From Methanocorpusculum sp. (GTDB taxonomy: Archaea; Halobacteriota; Methanomicrobia; Methanomicrobiales; Methanocorpusculaceae): a DNA stretch of 15,726 nucleotides. Positions 1-7,393 of the stretch are shown in pieces (within the stretch, counting starts at the first letter, position 1; every line of letters begins with the position of its first letter). The stretch lies in assembly GCA_029987315.1 (NCBI GenBank), contig DALTVZ010000143.1, forward strand, positions 1-15,726, written 5' to 3'. The translations under genes and the position numbers were made by a program. Under the pieces are notes generated by a model, which saw only the letters and a list, made by a program, of their open reading frames with translations, made no database searches and was not told where the DNA came from.

Positions 1-190
1 CTTTTCCTCTCCCCATATATAGCCCGCGCAGTTCGTGCACCACCTCGATAGGTACGAGCGCGTCATAGGCACCCAGGAGTTCACGTAGACCCTCAAACAG
101 GTCAACGTTGAACTGAGCAGGCATCATCAGGGCATTGGTGTCTAAGATGACCGTTACTCGGTCAGAAGACCCATGCCGATCAAACGCCAT
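1..190 (-). CDS. FCF1-like PIN-domain protein, 3' end cut by the window
   Basis: Only the N-terminal 63 codons are in the window; the gene continues past the left edge. Translation from the ATG at 188-190 gives [12 protein letters not shown] followed by [15 protein letters not shown]. The hydrophobic strand plus the D-T-N-A-L/M motif is the first acidic-residue motif of PIN-domain nucleases, and the MMPAQF continuation is typical of the archaeal FCF1-like group (COG1412). A second acidic stretch, [12 protein letters not shown], fits the next PIN motif. Family members are predicted metal-dependent RNases; eukaryotic Fcf1/Utp24 acts in pre-rRNA cleavage, and the archaeal role is inferred from that. 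The gene overlaps the last 37 nt of aIF2-gamma in another frame, so the two are probably co-transcribed and coupled. A weak purine-rich G-run just upstream of the ATG could serve as ribosome binding site. The remaining catalytic residues lie outside the window. Confidence 0.85.
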   Translation of the reverse strand, partial: MAFDRHGSSDRVTVILDTNALMMPAQFNVDLFEGLRELLGAYDALVPIEVVHELRGLYMGRGK

Positions 191-1389
191 CTGCCCCCAA
201 CCTGACGGCTGATTGCGATCCTTGAACCGAGTTCGGCACAGACCGGACGTTTCAGCATGACTTCAGCTTGATTTTTCTTTGCCGCAAGAACAATACCCAC
301 GGTGACTGCCGTTCCCACTGAAAGCATCAGTGGCTCTTTGAGTCTGAGCGGTTCGATGTTTAGTTCAGCCGATGATCCAACGACTCTTTCCATGAGTGTT
401 AGATCGAACCTGAGTTTTTCCCAGACCGGCGGCAGAGATCCAGCAACACCGGCAACCTGACCAACAAGTGTGTCACTTTTGGTGATGGATGGGTCGAGTT
501 TTGTGCCGATCGCTGTTAGACCACCTGGGGTTGCCTTCAGAACCCTGTGGGATGCTTTGTTCATTGACGTGATTTTGGTCGTGATCGGCTCCCACTTCGC
601 TTTATTTTCAGACATATACTGTCTGCCTGGGCGGATCTCGATCTCATCACCTTCGTGGAATTCACCACGAATAAGGGATCCTCCGATAACACCACCTTTG
701 ATATCGCGCCATGAACTGCCCGGACGATTAACATCAAACGACCGTGCGATCAACATAAGAGGCGCGACATCGGATTCACGCTCAAGATCGGGGATGATGG
801 TGTTCAGTGCATCCAGAAGCACGCCGAAGTTTATCTTTTTCTGTGCAGATATAGGAATAATAGGTGCATTTTCTGCGATAGTCCCTTTCACAAACGCTTT
901 GATCTGTTTATAATTTTCCAGAGCTTTCTTTTGGGGAACAACGTCGATTTTATTCTGAACGATGACGATGTTTTTTATACCGGTCAACTGCAGAGCCATC
1001 AGATGTTCTTTGGTCTGTGGCTGCGGACACGGTTCATTTGCCGCAATAACAAGCATTGCGCCATCCATGATAGCAGAACTAGAGAGCATCGTGGCCATGA
1101 GTGTTTCATGACCTGGCGCATCTACGAAGGAAACAGATCTGACTGCTTCAAGTTTTTCACCGCAGGTAGAGCAAGTCTCTGTATTTGTACAGAGATCAGC
1201 ACCCCCGCATTTTGGACATTTATAAAACGTTGCGTCGGCATAGCCAAGCCGGATTGAAATCCCGCGCTTCAGTTCTTCACTGTGGCGGTCTGTCCACGAG
1301 CCGGTTAACTGACTGACTAATGTAGTCTTGCCATGGTCAACGTGACCAACTACGCCGATATTTACGTTTGGTATTGTAGGATCATGCAA
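154..1389 (-). CDS. eif2g: Translation initiation factor aIF2 subunit gamma
   Basis: GTPase subunit of archaeal aIF2, which binds initiator Met-tRNA and brings it to the small ribosomal subunit in the cytoplasm. Numbering here is from the upstream TTG at 1396-1398 (414 aa). G1 P-loop GHVDHGKT lies at 18-25, switch 1 with [11 protein letters not shown] at 45-55, G3 DAPGHE at 93-98 and G4 NKID at 149-152. A zinc knuckle of C61, C64, C76 and C79 sits in the insert specific to eIF2-gamma. Full family length, with domains II and III following. No ATG is available. The TTG at 1396-1398 is only 2 nt from a strong Shine-Dalgarno GAGGAGG (1401-1407), whereas the in-frame TTG at 1387-1389 is 11 nt away and gives the family-like N-terminus [13 protein letters not shown] chose the latter. 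The 3' end overlaps the PIN gene by 37 nt. Identification is secure; the start is less so. Confidence 0.96.
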   Translation of the reverse strand: MHDPTIPNVNIGVVGHVDHGKTTLVSQLTGSWTDRHSEELKRGISIRLGYADATFYKCPKCGGADLCTNTETCSTCGEKLEAVRSVSFVDAPGHETLMATMLSSSAIMDGAMLVIAANEPCPQPQTKEHLMALQLTGIKNIVIVQNKIDVVPQKKALENYKQIKAFVKGTIAENAPIIPISAQKKINFGVLLDALNTIIPDLERESDVAPLMLIARSFDVNRPGSSWRDIKGGVIGGSLIRGEFHEGDEIEIRPGRQYMSENKAKWEPITTKITSMNKASHRVLKATPGGLTAIGTKLDPSITKSDTLVGQVAGVAGSLPPVWEKLRFDLTLMERVVGSSAELNIEPLRLKEPLMLSVGTAVTVGIVLAAKKNQAEVMLKRPVCAELGSRIAISRQVGGRWRLIGMGLLTE

Positions 1390-1400
1390 AGAAACCAAAA

Positions 1401-1407
1401 CCTCCTC
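1401..1407 (-). promoter_or_regulatory. Shine-Dalgarno site of aIF2-gamma
   Basis: On the minus strand this reads GAGGAGG, complementary to the archaeal 16S 3' end (AUCACCUCCU). It lies 2 nt before one TTG and 11 nt before the next in-frame TTG, so it favours the second as the true start. It is one of the few strong Shine-Dalgarno sites in the window. Confidence 0.6.
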
Positions 1408-1434
1408 TAACCCTATATGGTTGACTTCAACACA

Positions 1435-1443
1435 GATATATGT
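1435..1443 (-). promoter_or_regulatory. Possible TATA box for aIF2-gamma
   Basis: The minus strand reads ACATATATC, about 50 nt before the aIF2-gamma start. Placed here it would give a short leader that includes the Shine-Dalgarno site. It sits just after the stop codon of the DUF2098-like gene, so aIF2-gamma may have its own promoter as well as read-through from upstream. The call rests on the sequence match alone. Confidence 0.35.
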
Positions 1444-1457
1444 GTGTGATGCCGATT

Positions 1458-1739
1458 TTATCCTCCGCCTTCACAACTCTGATCAGTATTTTTCCAGGCA
1501 TTTTCCTGCATATCCAGAATTTTTTCCTGTTCCTCTTTGAAATCTGATCGAAAGTCACGCGGTTTTATCTCACGAGCTTTCTCAGCTTTGATCACAGTGA
1601 GCTGATCTGTGCGGTAGTACATACCTGTGCTGTCAAGTTCAGCGAAAATGTTTCCATCCTCTTCCATAAACGTTACGATTTTTCCAACAGTGCCGGTCCT
1701 TCCATAACGTACGGTCTCTCCAACTTTGAACGTACTCAT
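1458..1739 (-). CDS. DUF2098-like small conserved methanogen protein
   Basis: A 93-residue protein of unknown function. Residues 1-50 form a compact all-beta pattern ([18 protein letters not shown], then an acidic turn, then [19 protein letters not shown]) like the DUF2098 family of methanogens, which resembles SH3/KOW-type small barrels. Residues 51-93 are charged and probably helical or disordered ([23 protein letters not shown]). There is no signal peptide or membrane segment, so it should be cytoplasmic. The ATG at 1737-1739 lies 26 nt from the centre of a TATA box and has no Shine-Dalgarno, consistent with a leaderless mRNA. It is 60-70 nt upstream of aIF2-gamma on the same strand; a link to translation or RNA binding is only suggested by this position and by the barrel-like N-terminus. 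The family assignment is from pattern memory. Confidence 0.8.
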   Translation of the reverse strand: MSTFKVGETVRYGRTGTVGKIVTFMEEDGNIFAELDSTGMYYRTDQLTVIKAEKAREIKPRDFRSDFKEEQEKILDMQENAWKNTDQSCEGGG

Positions 1740-1759
1740 GAGTAGTACATGGAGGGTGG

Positions 1760-1770
1760 TTTATAATAAA
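1760..1770 (-). promoter_or_regulatory. TATA box of the DUF2098-like gene
   Basis: The minus strand reads TTTATTATAAA, centred about 26 nt before the ATG at 1739. That distance places transcription start at or next to the start codon, predicting a leaderless transcript. The box lies only 17 nt beyond the aglB stop codon. Confidence 0.55.
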
Positions 1771-1779
1771 AGTGTGGGG

Positions 1780-1785
1780 AAAAAA
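1780..1785 (-). terminator. Possible T-run terminator after aglB
   Basis: On the minus strand, T6 begins 1 nt after the aglB stop codon. Archaeal RNA polymerase can terminate at U-runs without a hairpin, and the next promoter starts immediately beyond. The run is short, so termination may be partial. Confidence 0.3.
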
Positions 1786-1786
1786 G

Positions 1787-4393
1787 TTAGTTGATGGTCA
1801 GACCATTCTGCACTGCATCTTCTGAGACAGCAAAGGTTTGACCAGTTCCAATAATCTTGTACAGTCCGGTCGTCTTTACGTCTGACGGACCACCTGAAGT
1901 AGCATAGGGAACTACAAACTGTCCGTCAACACTTTCCTGGCGGTACGTAAAGGTCCGCCCATTGTTGGTGATGACGCCAATTTCAATTATTCCGTTGCCT
2001 TTGATAACAGCTCCCGGAACATATTCAAAGGTCTTAACATATGCTGTTCCGCCTTCATTTGCTCCGGTAATATAGCCTCCTACGACATACGTCGTTGATT
2101 CGTAAACCAAGCGGAAATGCTGAAGTGCAGGGACATCGACACTTGGAAGGTTATAATTGGTTAAATCGGTCGGGGCTGAGATAACGTATGCGTGCTTTCC
2201 GTTGGCCGCATTGGTGTTATAGGAATCAACGGCAGACCATGCTTCGTCTGAATTATTATATGTCTTGACGGACGTGATCACAGGGGCACCATATCCAGCT
2301 GAAGAATCGGTGATCACTGCGTAAACGTTGCCCGCCTTCATCATTGAGCCATCAAAGTTCTGTAATCGGATGGTCAGGGTGTTGTAGAGCTCAGGTGTCA
2401 CGGCCGAAACCTGCGAATAAGTTCCGTCCGTTCCCTGTTGAAGGAAAGTGTAATAGTAAGGAGCAGTTTGTAATGTGGTATCATTCCATATGGCCATAGC
2501 TCCAAAAATACCGTTTGCCATCAGATAATCGGTCATTACGTACTTTGTACCAAGGTGATCGAGTTTTTGAATGATCTGTGACTCATCCGTATTTGTTAAG
2601 ACGGCCGCAACACCGTATTCACCAGTAACTCCCGCTTGGAATGGGTTGCTGTTTGGAATACGTTTTCCTATTGTTGTAATAAAATGCCCGTAATCCCACC
2701 ATGAGAGAACACCATAGGACTGCTTTGGATAGATGAATGTGTTCCCATCGTATATCGTGAGATAATCCACCCCGGTATCTGGAGTGTTTTCAGAGAGCCA
2801 TTCGCAGGCGTCGACCCAGTCTTGTGTACTTCCTCCGTGTGCAGAGGCCGTACTCAACTCAACAGCAGATACAGAAGAAACACCTACAAAAATAACCGTA
2901 ATGATCATTATAATGGTAAATATTCCCAGTTTTATCGCATCTGGTTTTTTTGCTGCAGGCTGCTTCTTGGCTTTGGATTTGTTTGTTTGTTTTTCCTCTG
3001 TCAGTTCGGTTGGTTTGTTTGCTCCGGTAAGGTTTGCTACAAGCAGGCTGAGATCTTTTTCCGCAAAGGTGATCGCCCACCCTACAAACACAGCTGCAAG
3101 TAACGCGACATTTGCGGCAAAATAATACTCCCAGCGTATGTGTGCAAGGGTTGCAAAGAACATGAAGAGAGACCAGATAAGAACAAACAGGGTTGCGGGT
3201 GTTTGATGCTTCCAGATATGCCAGAAGAGATAGATAAAACCGCCAATTGCAAGAAGGATCCCCCAGTTATATGACGAAACTGCACTGGCCAAAGACCATG
3301 AAGACATCTCTTGAACCGTTGCTGCCGTGGCATTGTTTGAGAAGAACCCGGCAAGATTTCCGATAAGCAAGTTGAAGAAATCGGGGAGTGTAAGTGTTAA
3401 AATCAGTGAGCCTGCAGCCAGCAAAACAATCAGCGTGAGCAGATAATAATACCAAGGTTTCTTGAGCTTTGTTATGAATCGTGATAGTAAATATAATACA
3501 ACGGTGCCAAAGACAATGAACAGATGAGCGAGAAACAGACCTAATGAGTAGTCGGTAAAATTAAAGCTGAGATCACGTATCCCGTATATCACCAATGCAA
3601 GCGCAACGGTGACAAAGGTGATGACATTAAGGCCGAGGAGGTACTCGGTTGGTTTACCTGAGTATTGATTCAAAATGAACTGGATCAGAGTAAATACTGC
3701 TACAAACAGACCGAAAACAACCATGGTAGTCATCGTGAGGAGCCCTAAGAAATAGGTGATCCCGCAAATGACACCATAGAGCAGGGGCAATTTCCAGGTC
3801 GAAAATTGTTTGAACTCGATCTTATGATCGTTAAGTGCATACAATGCAAGTACGTAGCAAAGACAGAACAGACAAGAGAAGAACGTTTCCGCTATATGGT
3901 GATCAAAATGCCCATAAAGTGAACGTGAAAGATACTGTCCCCCGATCACTGCGATAAAAAGCGCAGAAATTATACCAGTTTTCCAGTCGCCGATCCTTTT
4001 TCCGAGGAAAAACATTACCGGGACCATCAATGCTCCAAGAACAGCAGGGGCCCATGAAACAACGGTAACAATATCCACACGTGTTACTGCTCCGGTGATG
4101 AGTGCAAAGAACGCGGCGATGTACGTAAAGAGCGGACCCCAAACGATCGTCTGGCCGGTTGGGTATAATGTCATCGGTTCAAAGAAGATGTAGCCAAAGT
4201 TGTTTGCTAGTGCCACTTCAACCAATCGAAGATTGTACCACGCATCAGGCCCAGCTATCATATCACCAGTGCCGGCAAGCGTTGCCATAGGAATCATTCG
4301 TATCAAAAAGGCAATCAAGGTGCACATTAGGACTGCGAGCCCGATAATTCCATAACGATATCGTTTATCGTTCCAAAAACTCTTAAAATCCAT
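1787..4393 (-). CDS. aglB: Oligosaccharyltransferase AglB (STT3 family)
   Basis: Catalytic enzyme of archaeal N-glycosylation: it moves a glycan from dolichol (pyro)phosphate to Asn in N-X-S/T sequons on the outer face of the membrane. The 868 residues comprise about 13 membrane segments (residues 14 to about 510) and an extracellular C-terminal domain. Metal and catalytic motifs match STT3/AglB: GPD at 48-50 as the first acidic site, FDHH at 163-166 as the second, TVQE at 359-362 as the external-loop TIXE motif, and R420 in HIRWEYYF. The sequon-binding WWDYG is at 565-569. A DHLGTKYVMTDY helix in the C-terminal domain fits the region of the DK/MI motif. A lysine-rich loop (about 460-488) between the last two membrane segments should face the cytoplasm. 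The ATG follows a TATA box by 28 nt with no clear Shine-Dalgarno. It is divergent from a GT2 glycosyltransferase. Confidence 0.95.
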   Translation of the reverse strand: MDFKSFWNDKRYRYGIIGLAVLMCTLIAFLIRMIPMATLAGTGDMIAGPDAWYNLRLVEVALANNFGYIFFEPMTLYPTGQTIVWGPLFTYIAAFFALITGAVTRVDIVTVVSWAPAVLGALMVPVMFFLGKRIGDWKTGIISALFIAVIGGQYLSRSLYGHFDHHIAETFFSCLFCLCYVLALYALNDHKIEFKQFSTWKLPLLYGVICGITYFLGLLTMTTMVVFGLFVAVFTLIQFILNQYSGKPTEYLLGLNVITFVTVALALVIYGIRDLSFNFTDYSLGLFLAHLFIVFGTVVLYLLSRFITKLKKPWYYYLLTLIVLLAAGSLILTLTLPDFFNLLIGNLAGFFSNNATAATVQEMSSWSLASAVSSYNWGILLAIGGFIYLFWHIWKHQTPATLFVLIWSLFMFFATLAHIRWEYYFAANVALLAAVFVGWAITFAEKDLSLLVANLTGANKPTELTEEKQTNKSKAKKQPAAKKPDAIKLGIFTIIMIITVIFVGVSSVSAVELSTASAHGGSTQDWVDACEWLSENTPDTGVDYLTIYDGNTFIYPKQSYGVLSWWDYGHFITTIGKRIPNSNPFQAGVTGEYGVAAVLTNTDESQIIQKLDHLGTKYVMTDYLMANGIFGAMAIWNDTTLQTAPYYYTFLQQGTDGTYSQVSAVTPELYNTLTIRLQNFDGSMMKAGNVYAVITDSSAGYGAPVITSVKTYNNSDEAWSAVDSYNTNAANGKHAYVISAPTDLTNYNLPSVDVPALQHFRLVYESTTYVVGGYITGANEGGTAYVKTFEYVPGAVIKGNGIIEIGVITNNGRTFTYRQESVDGQFVVPYATSGGPSDVKTTGLYKIIGTGQTFAVSEDAVQNGLTIN

Positions 4394-4416
4394 AGTCTAT
4401 CACGCGTCGATTTTAG

Positions 4417-4427
4417 ATTATATTATC
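4417..4427 (-). promoter_or_regulatory. TATA box of aglB
   Basis: An AT-only stretch reading TAATATAATC on the minus strand, centred about 28 nt before the aglB ATG. This predicts a leaderless or very short leader. It shares the 123-nt divergent gap (4394-4516) with the promoter of the GT2 gene. Confidence 0.5.
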
Positions 4428-4440
4428 TGGGCGCCTAAAG

Positions 4441-4450
4441 TGATAAAATA
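4441..4450 (+). promoter_or_regulatory. Possible promoter of the GT2 gene
   Basis: The AT-rich element TGATAAAATA is the best TATA-like sequence upstream of the plus-strand gene. It would place transcription start near 4470 and leave a leader of about 45 nt. No Shine-Dalgarno is visible before the ATG at 4517. A 10-nt direct repeat (AGTAGAGAAT at 4486-4495 and 4509-4518) lies in that leader, the second copy running into the start codon. Confidence 0.3.
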
Positions 4451-4516
4451 ATTGGAAACTAAACTAAAAATCATCAATATCTCTAAGTAGAGAATCAACG
4501 AAATAGTTAGTAGAGA

Positions 4517-5647
4517 ATGTTTCTATATCTTCTTTCAATCGGAGCGGGGCTCGTGGTCCTAGCTATCATCCCCTACATAGCATATTTATTCGGTGTGACC
4601 TTCGGAAAAAAACCGACGCATCTGAACTTGGATTTACAGAAATCTCTTCCAGATATTTCCATAGTAATCTGTGCATACAATGAAGAAAGAAACATCGCGA
4701 GAAAAATCCGAAGCATCTCCTCCTGCACATATCCTGATGAAAAGATGGAGGTAATTCTGGTTATTGACTGCTCGGATGATAAAACCGAAGAGGTCGCACG
4801 AGCTGAACTTGCCGATGTCAAATTTTCCTGGAAGATACATGTCAACGAACAGAGATCAGGCAAAAATACCTCCCTTAATACCGGTATCGGTCTGACCTCC
4901 AACGAGCTGGTCGTTGCGACGGATGCAGATTTGGTTTGGGATAATAATAGTGTTGAGCTTTTGGTTCAACGGATTTTGTCCGACCCTGATTTTGCTGCAG
5001 GAACAGGCGATCTTCAGCCAAATCCCGGAGTTGACCGGGTCACTTCCATGGAAAAAACATACAGATCCTATTTTGGCAGAATGGCAGAATGGGAATGTGC
5101 GCATGATGCCACGCCGGCATTTAACGGTTGTCTGCTCATCATGAGAAAAAGTATAGTCCAAGGGGTAAATGAAACAAAAGGCGCAGATGATGCCAATCTT
5201 GCCTATGAAGCTATACGAAAAGGGTACCGGACCTTTTATGAAACAGGCGCTGTGATCTACGAAGAATTGCCGGAAAATCTTAAAAAACAGTATATCCAAA
5301 AAATACGGAGGGCCAAAGGACTCATCCAGACGACGCTCGCGAACCGTGATCTGCTAAAAGTTCATCGCCCGTTTTGCAGGGTCTTCTATCCGCTTCGGAT
5401 CTGGATGTATGTGATAACGCCGACACTGCTATTGATCGGCGGAGTTAGCTTCTCAATTGGACTTATCGTCTATATGCCGTTACTTTTTCTGGCACTTCTC
5501 GCCGTCTTCCTGCTGCTGAGTGTTATCAAAAAAGGGAATCTGATCACTGCTTTTGTCACGAATCAGTTTTATCTTCTCGCAGGTCTTTATTCAAGAAGAA
5601 AGAATGCCGTTCTCTGGAAAAGCACATCCAAAAAAGTTGGGGAATAA
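4517..5647 (+). CDS. Membrane-anchored GT2 family glycosyltransferase
   Basis: A 376-residue GT-A fold glycosyltransferase that uses a nucleotide sugar. An N-terminal membrane segment (about 2-26) precedes the catalytic domain (about 46-280), and two or three hydrophobic segments (about 295-360) follow. The nucleotide-binding strand and CAYNEE are at 52-57, the DXD metal site is D136-A-D138 in TDADL, and A-D-D at 223-225 is the likely catalytic-base region. IRRAKG at 263-268 stands where processive enzymes carry QxxRW, so this is probably not a cellulose- or hyaluronan-type processive synthase. Topology puts the active site on the cytoplasmic side, as expected for extending a lipid-linked glycan. 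Being divergent from aglB and facing the UDP-GlcNAc operon, it may help build the N-glycan; donor and acceptor cannot be read from sequence. Its TAA stop is only 2 nt from the stop of convergent glmS. Confidence 0.88.
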   Translation: MFLYLLSIGAGLVVLAIIPYIAYLFGVTFGKKPTHLNLDLQKSLPDISIVICAYNEERNIARKIRSISSCTYPDEKMEVILVIDCSDDKTEEVARAELADVKFSWKIHVNEQRSGKNTSLNTGIGLTSNELVVATDADLVWDNNSVELLVQRILSDPDFAAGTGDLQPNPGVDRVTSMEKTYRSYFGRMAEWECAHDATPAFNGCLLIMRKSIVQGVNETKGADDANLAYEAIRKGYRTFYETGAVIYEELPENLKKQYIQKIRRAKGLIQTTLANRDLLKVHRPFCRVFYPLRIWMYVITPTLLLIGGVSFSIGLIVYMPLLFLALLAVFLLLSVIKKGNLITAFVTNQFYLLAGLYSRRKNAVLWKSTSKKVGE

Positions 5648-5652
5648 CGTTA
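5645..5652. other. Convergent stop codons forming a palindrome
   Basis: TAACGTTA is formed by the TAA stop of the plus-strand GT2 gene, 2 nt (CG), and the TAA stop of minus-strand glmS. No space remains for an intergenic terminator, so the 3' ends of the two transcripts must overlap each other's coding region. Confidence 0.7.
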
Positions 5653-7392
5653 CTCGACCGTCACACTTTTTGCCAGGTTTCTTGGCATATCAACGTCTCG
5701 TCCTAACGCCACAGCAGTTTTGTATGCGAGTAACTGTAATATTACTGAAGATAAGACAACGGACCCATATTCCGAAACTGGAGGTAACGAAATACAGACA
5801 TCGGCCAGATCTTCCAGATCTTTATCATAACCTTTTCCGATCGCAATGATCGGAGCGCTTCGTGCTTTGATCTCTTTTAAGTTTGACATCATCACCGAGT
5901 AGACATTACTCGAAACGCACATGCCTATGACAGGGGTCTGTGGAGAGAGTAATGCAAACGGCCCGTGTTTCAGTTCGCCGGCGGCATATCCTTCTGCATG
6001 GATATAGGAAATCTCTTTCATTTTTAACGCACCTTCCATTGCTACCGGATAGAACATCCCCCTGCCTATGTAAAGAAGGGTGGATGCATCCTTACACAAC
6101 ACTACGGCCTCTGAAAGATCAATATTAAGAACCTCAGGGAGATACCGCTGAATCTCGGTCAACTCCCCTTCTAACTGATCATCTGAGAGAAAATTTACTA
6201 TCTGCATAAAGGCGGCGACCTGGGAGAGAAATGATTTTGTAGCCGCGACACTCATCTCAGGGCCAGCCCGTGTATAGATAACGGATGAGGCTACGCGCGT
6301 AATGGAACTGCCGAGAACATTGGTTATTGCCAGCGTCTGTGTACCAAGACTTTTTGCAAGTTTCAGGGCCGCTATCGTATCTGCAGTCTCTCCAGACTGT
6401 GAAACACCGATCACTAGATCTGTATTTGGCGTTGGGAAATACTTGAATTCAGATCCAAGTACGACCCGGGCAGGGATGTGGCAGATGCTTTCCAACAGAT
6501 AGGAAAAGACCATAGAAGCATTTGCCGAGGTGCCGCAGGCAACGATCGTTATGGAGTGTGCATTTTTGATCATATCCACTGCTTCAAAACAGCGTTTAAC
6601 TGATGAAAGGGTATTTGCAAAGGCCTCCGGCTGTTCAAAGATCTCTTTGAGCATATAATGCGGAAAGCCACCTTTTTTCGCCTCATCAACCTTCCACTCG
6701 AGCTCCGTGATCTCGCGAGATATGGGGATACCTGCATTATATATTTGGTATCCGTTTTTGGTGATCTCGACAACATCACCCTCCTCCAAATACACCGCTT
6801 TATGCGTATACTCCAAAAGAGGGAGAGCGTCAGATCCCAGAATAAATTCCTCATCCCCGATCCCAAGAACAAGAGGGCTTCCATCTCTGGCTGCTATGAT
6901 TTTTTCCTCTCCTTCGACTATGATCAATAGAGCATATGATCCCTCAAGGAGAGGTAAGACATTTGATACAGCTTCAAGTAAATTTCCGGTGTACTTTTCT
7001 GCGATCAAATGCGGTATGACTTCTGTATCGGTCTGTGATAAAAAAACAACGCCGCGCTGCTCCAGCTCTCTTCTCAGATCCGCATAATTTTCAATGATCC
7101 CGTTATGAACCACAGCGATCTTCTTTTTTTCATCAAGATGCGGGTGGGCATTCGTCTCGCTTGGAACACCATGCGTTGCCCAGCGTGTGTGCCCTATCCC
7201 AATATTGCCGATCAGATGGTTGGCTGAAGTAGCAGAATCCGATATTTTTCCGAGATGTCTGTGAGTCGAAAGTGATGGAGATAGAGTGGATATCCCATAG
7301 GAATCATACCCTCTGTACTCTAAGCGTAAAAGGCCGGATGTACATACTTGGGCCGCCTCACGGTAACCAATATACCCCACGATCCCGCACAT
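5650..7392 (-). CDS. glmS: Glutamine--fructose-6-phosphate aminotransferase (isomerizing) GlmS
   Basis: Makes glucosamine-6-phosphate from fructose-6-phosphate and glutamine, the committed step to UDP-GlcNAc, in the cytoplasm. The N-terminal Ntn glutaminase domain starts directly with MCGIVGY, so C2 is the nucleophile after Met removal. GHTRWATHG (67-75), HNGIIEN (96-102) and SQTDTE (119-124) are the other amidotransferase motifs. Two SIS sugar isomerase domains follow: ACGTSANAS (285-293) and SQSGETADT (331-339) bind the sugar phosphate. The protein ends in the diagnostic DMPRNLAKSVTVE. At 580 residues it is slightly shorter than bacterial GlmS (about 610). It is the last gene of the operon: the upstream TGA is 1 nt from its ATG, and a GGTGATC Shine-Dalgarno lies in the last codons of the upstream gene. 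There is no sign of a glmS ribozyme upstream. Confidence 0.97.
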   Translation of the reverse strand: MCGIVGYIGYREAAQVCTSGLLRLEYRGYDSYGISTLSPSLSTHRHLGKISDSATSANHLIGNIGIGHTRWATHGVPSETNAHPHLDEKKKIAVVHNGIIENYADLRRELEQRGVVFLSQTDTEVIPHLIAEKYTGNLLEAVSNVLPLLEGSYALLIIVEGEEKIIAARDGSPLVLGIGDEEFILGSDALPLLEYTHKAVYLEEGDVVEITKNGYQIYNAGIPISREITELEWKVDEAKKGGFPHYMLKEIFEQPEAFANTLSSVKRCFEAVDMIKNAHSITIVACGTSANASMVFSYLLESICHIPARVVLGSEFKYFPTPNTDLVIGVSQSGETADTIAALKLAKSLGTQTLAITNVLGSSITRVASSVIYTRAGPEMSVAATKSFLSQVAAFMQIVNFLSDDQLEGELTEIQRYLPEVLNIDLSEAVVLCKDASTLLYIGRGMFYPVAMEGALKMKEISYIHAEGYAAGELKHGPFALLSPQTPVIGMCVSSNVYSVMMSNLKEIKARSAPIIAIGKGYDKDLEDLADVCISLPPVSEYGSVVLSSVILQLLAYKTAVALGRDVDMPRNLAKSVTVE

Positions 7393-7393
7393 C

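Noticed and set aside
470..913. 147-residue open frame on the plus strand opposite aIF2-gamma
   Set aside because: Antisense to a highly conserved gene; low-complexity proline and serine content with no domain.
2940..3005. TTTG-rich low-complexity DNA on the plus strand, looking like a microsatellite
   Set aside because: It is explained by lysine, asparagine and glutamine codons of the AglB cytoplasmic loop on the minus strand and is not a regular tandem array.
4486..4518. 10-nt direct repeat AGTAGAGAAT before the GT2 gene
   Set aside because: Short, two copies only and in AT/purine-rich sequence; compatible with chance, so noted only in the promoter entry.
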